A stretch of 64,000 bases of DNA from the NCBI RefSeq assembly GCF_905220415.1, contig NC_059556.1, positions 2,492,501 to 2,556,500 on the forward strand. The letters run 5' to 3'. The notes under the pieces are model-generated. The model was not told where the DNA came from and did no database searches. It saw nothing but the letters and a program-made list of their open reading frames with translations. Within the stretch, counting starts at the first letter, position 1. Every line of letters starts with the position of its first letter. This DNA is from Colias croceus (lineage: Eukaryota > Arthropoda > Insecta > Lepidoptera > Pieridae). The position numbers were made by a program, and so were the translations under genes. Shown piece after piece: positions 63,528 to 64,000 of this stretch.

Positions 63528-64000
63528 GAATTAATAAATTTGAAAATTTATGGCATTATGGCACTAAGCCCAAATTTTCAAACTTTATTCATAACAATTT
63601 TAGTGTTTCATAAATTGCCTCTATCTTTACGACTACACATGATAGTAACAAAGTAGTCTGTATTTAACTTGCACATAAAATAAGGGATGGTCATTTGGAC
63701 CAAGATAACTAGATAGTTGGGGTTGGGCTTTTAAACTATTAATTTAGTTATAAGTTCGAATTAGGGCTGATTATGCAATCAACGTGACTGAGAAAACTAT
63801 AGTCATCTCTTTCTAGCTTCTCTAATTAGATATGGGTCGGGATTATGTGATGATTTTGAATAAAGTGAGAGAAATAAAATTGGAATTCTTAATTGTGTAT
63901 GGCAGTAATAGTGTAGTTGCTTATTTAATAAAATAAATATTTCAGACGCAATTAAATATTCGAATTAAAATTGAGCTATAAAATATACTGAGATGAATAT
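63528..64000. other. Right edge, no gene
   Basis: AT-rich; no repeat or ORF recognised. Confidence 0.4.

Noticed and set aside
1..64000. CRISPR array, bacterial operon or phage module
   Set aside because: No regularly spaced direct repeats with unique spacers; genes are spliced and single, with eukaryotic signals.

Overview
This window is AT-rich eukaryotic DNA with spliced genes. It is most likely from a moth or butterfly. The evidence is a minus-strand cluster of UDP-glycosyltransferase (UGT) genes with the exon plan of lepidopteran UGT33-like genes, an intronless secreted beta-fructofuranosidase of the bacterial-type GH32 family known in Lepidoptera as SUC, tRNA-derived SINEs, and very many short TC...CTAG elements with GC-rich 3' hairpins (Helitron-like) of the kind that crowd lepidopteran genomes.

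Genes. UGT-A (minus) has exons 2-6 at 1-3753 and a first exon at 24825-24962; its 3' end lies beyond the left edge. Its first intron, about 21 kb, carries most of the mobile DNA in the window. The SUC gene (plus, 29765-31228) sits between UGT-A and UGT-B and converges on UGT-B, with the two stop codons about 230 bp apart. UGT-B (minus, 31457-36863) is complete in eight exons with consistent phases (523 aa). UGT-C (minus, 51948-57165) has the same eight exons, but exon 5 carries a 5-bp tandem duplication that shifts the frame. The genes suit a plant-feeding larva: UGTs conjugate plant toxins to sugar, and SUC splits sucrose and resists plant sugar-mimic alkaloids (family knowledge).

Mobile DNA. 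An errantivirus-like LTR element (5340-11283) with identical 284-bp LTRs and an AGGT target duplication lies antisense inside UGT-A intron 1. It keeps gag, a full integrase and a frame-broken env, but protease, reverse transcriptase and RNase H are fused out by one in-frame deletion. At 13987-14138 one exon of a GAK/auxilin-type kinase lies between Helitron-like 5' and 3' sequence, which looks like a captured exon. A roughly 5-kb inverted-repeat element (16571-21603) with an adjacent 298-bp hairpin relative interrupts another Helitron copy. Harbinger-type MITEs with TAA/TTA duplications lie at 1181, 12661, 14854 and 48189. A 1.7-kb terminal-inverted-repeat element at 59562-61290 is studded with a GGTCGGTAATAGC motif.

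Regions 37-52 kb and 57.2-64 kb hold no gene I can support, only repeats and AT-rich spacer. I see no CRISPR array, operon or functional RNA gene.
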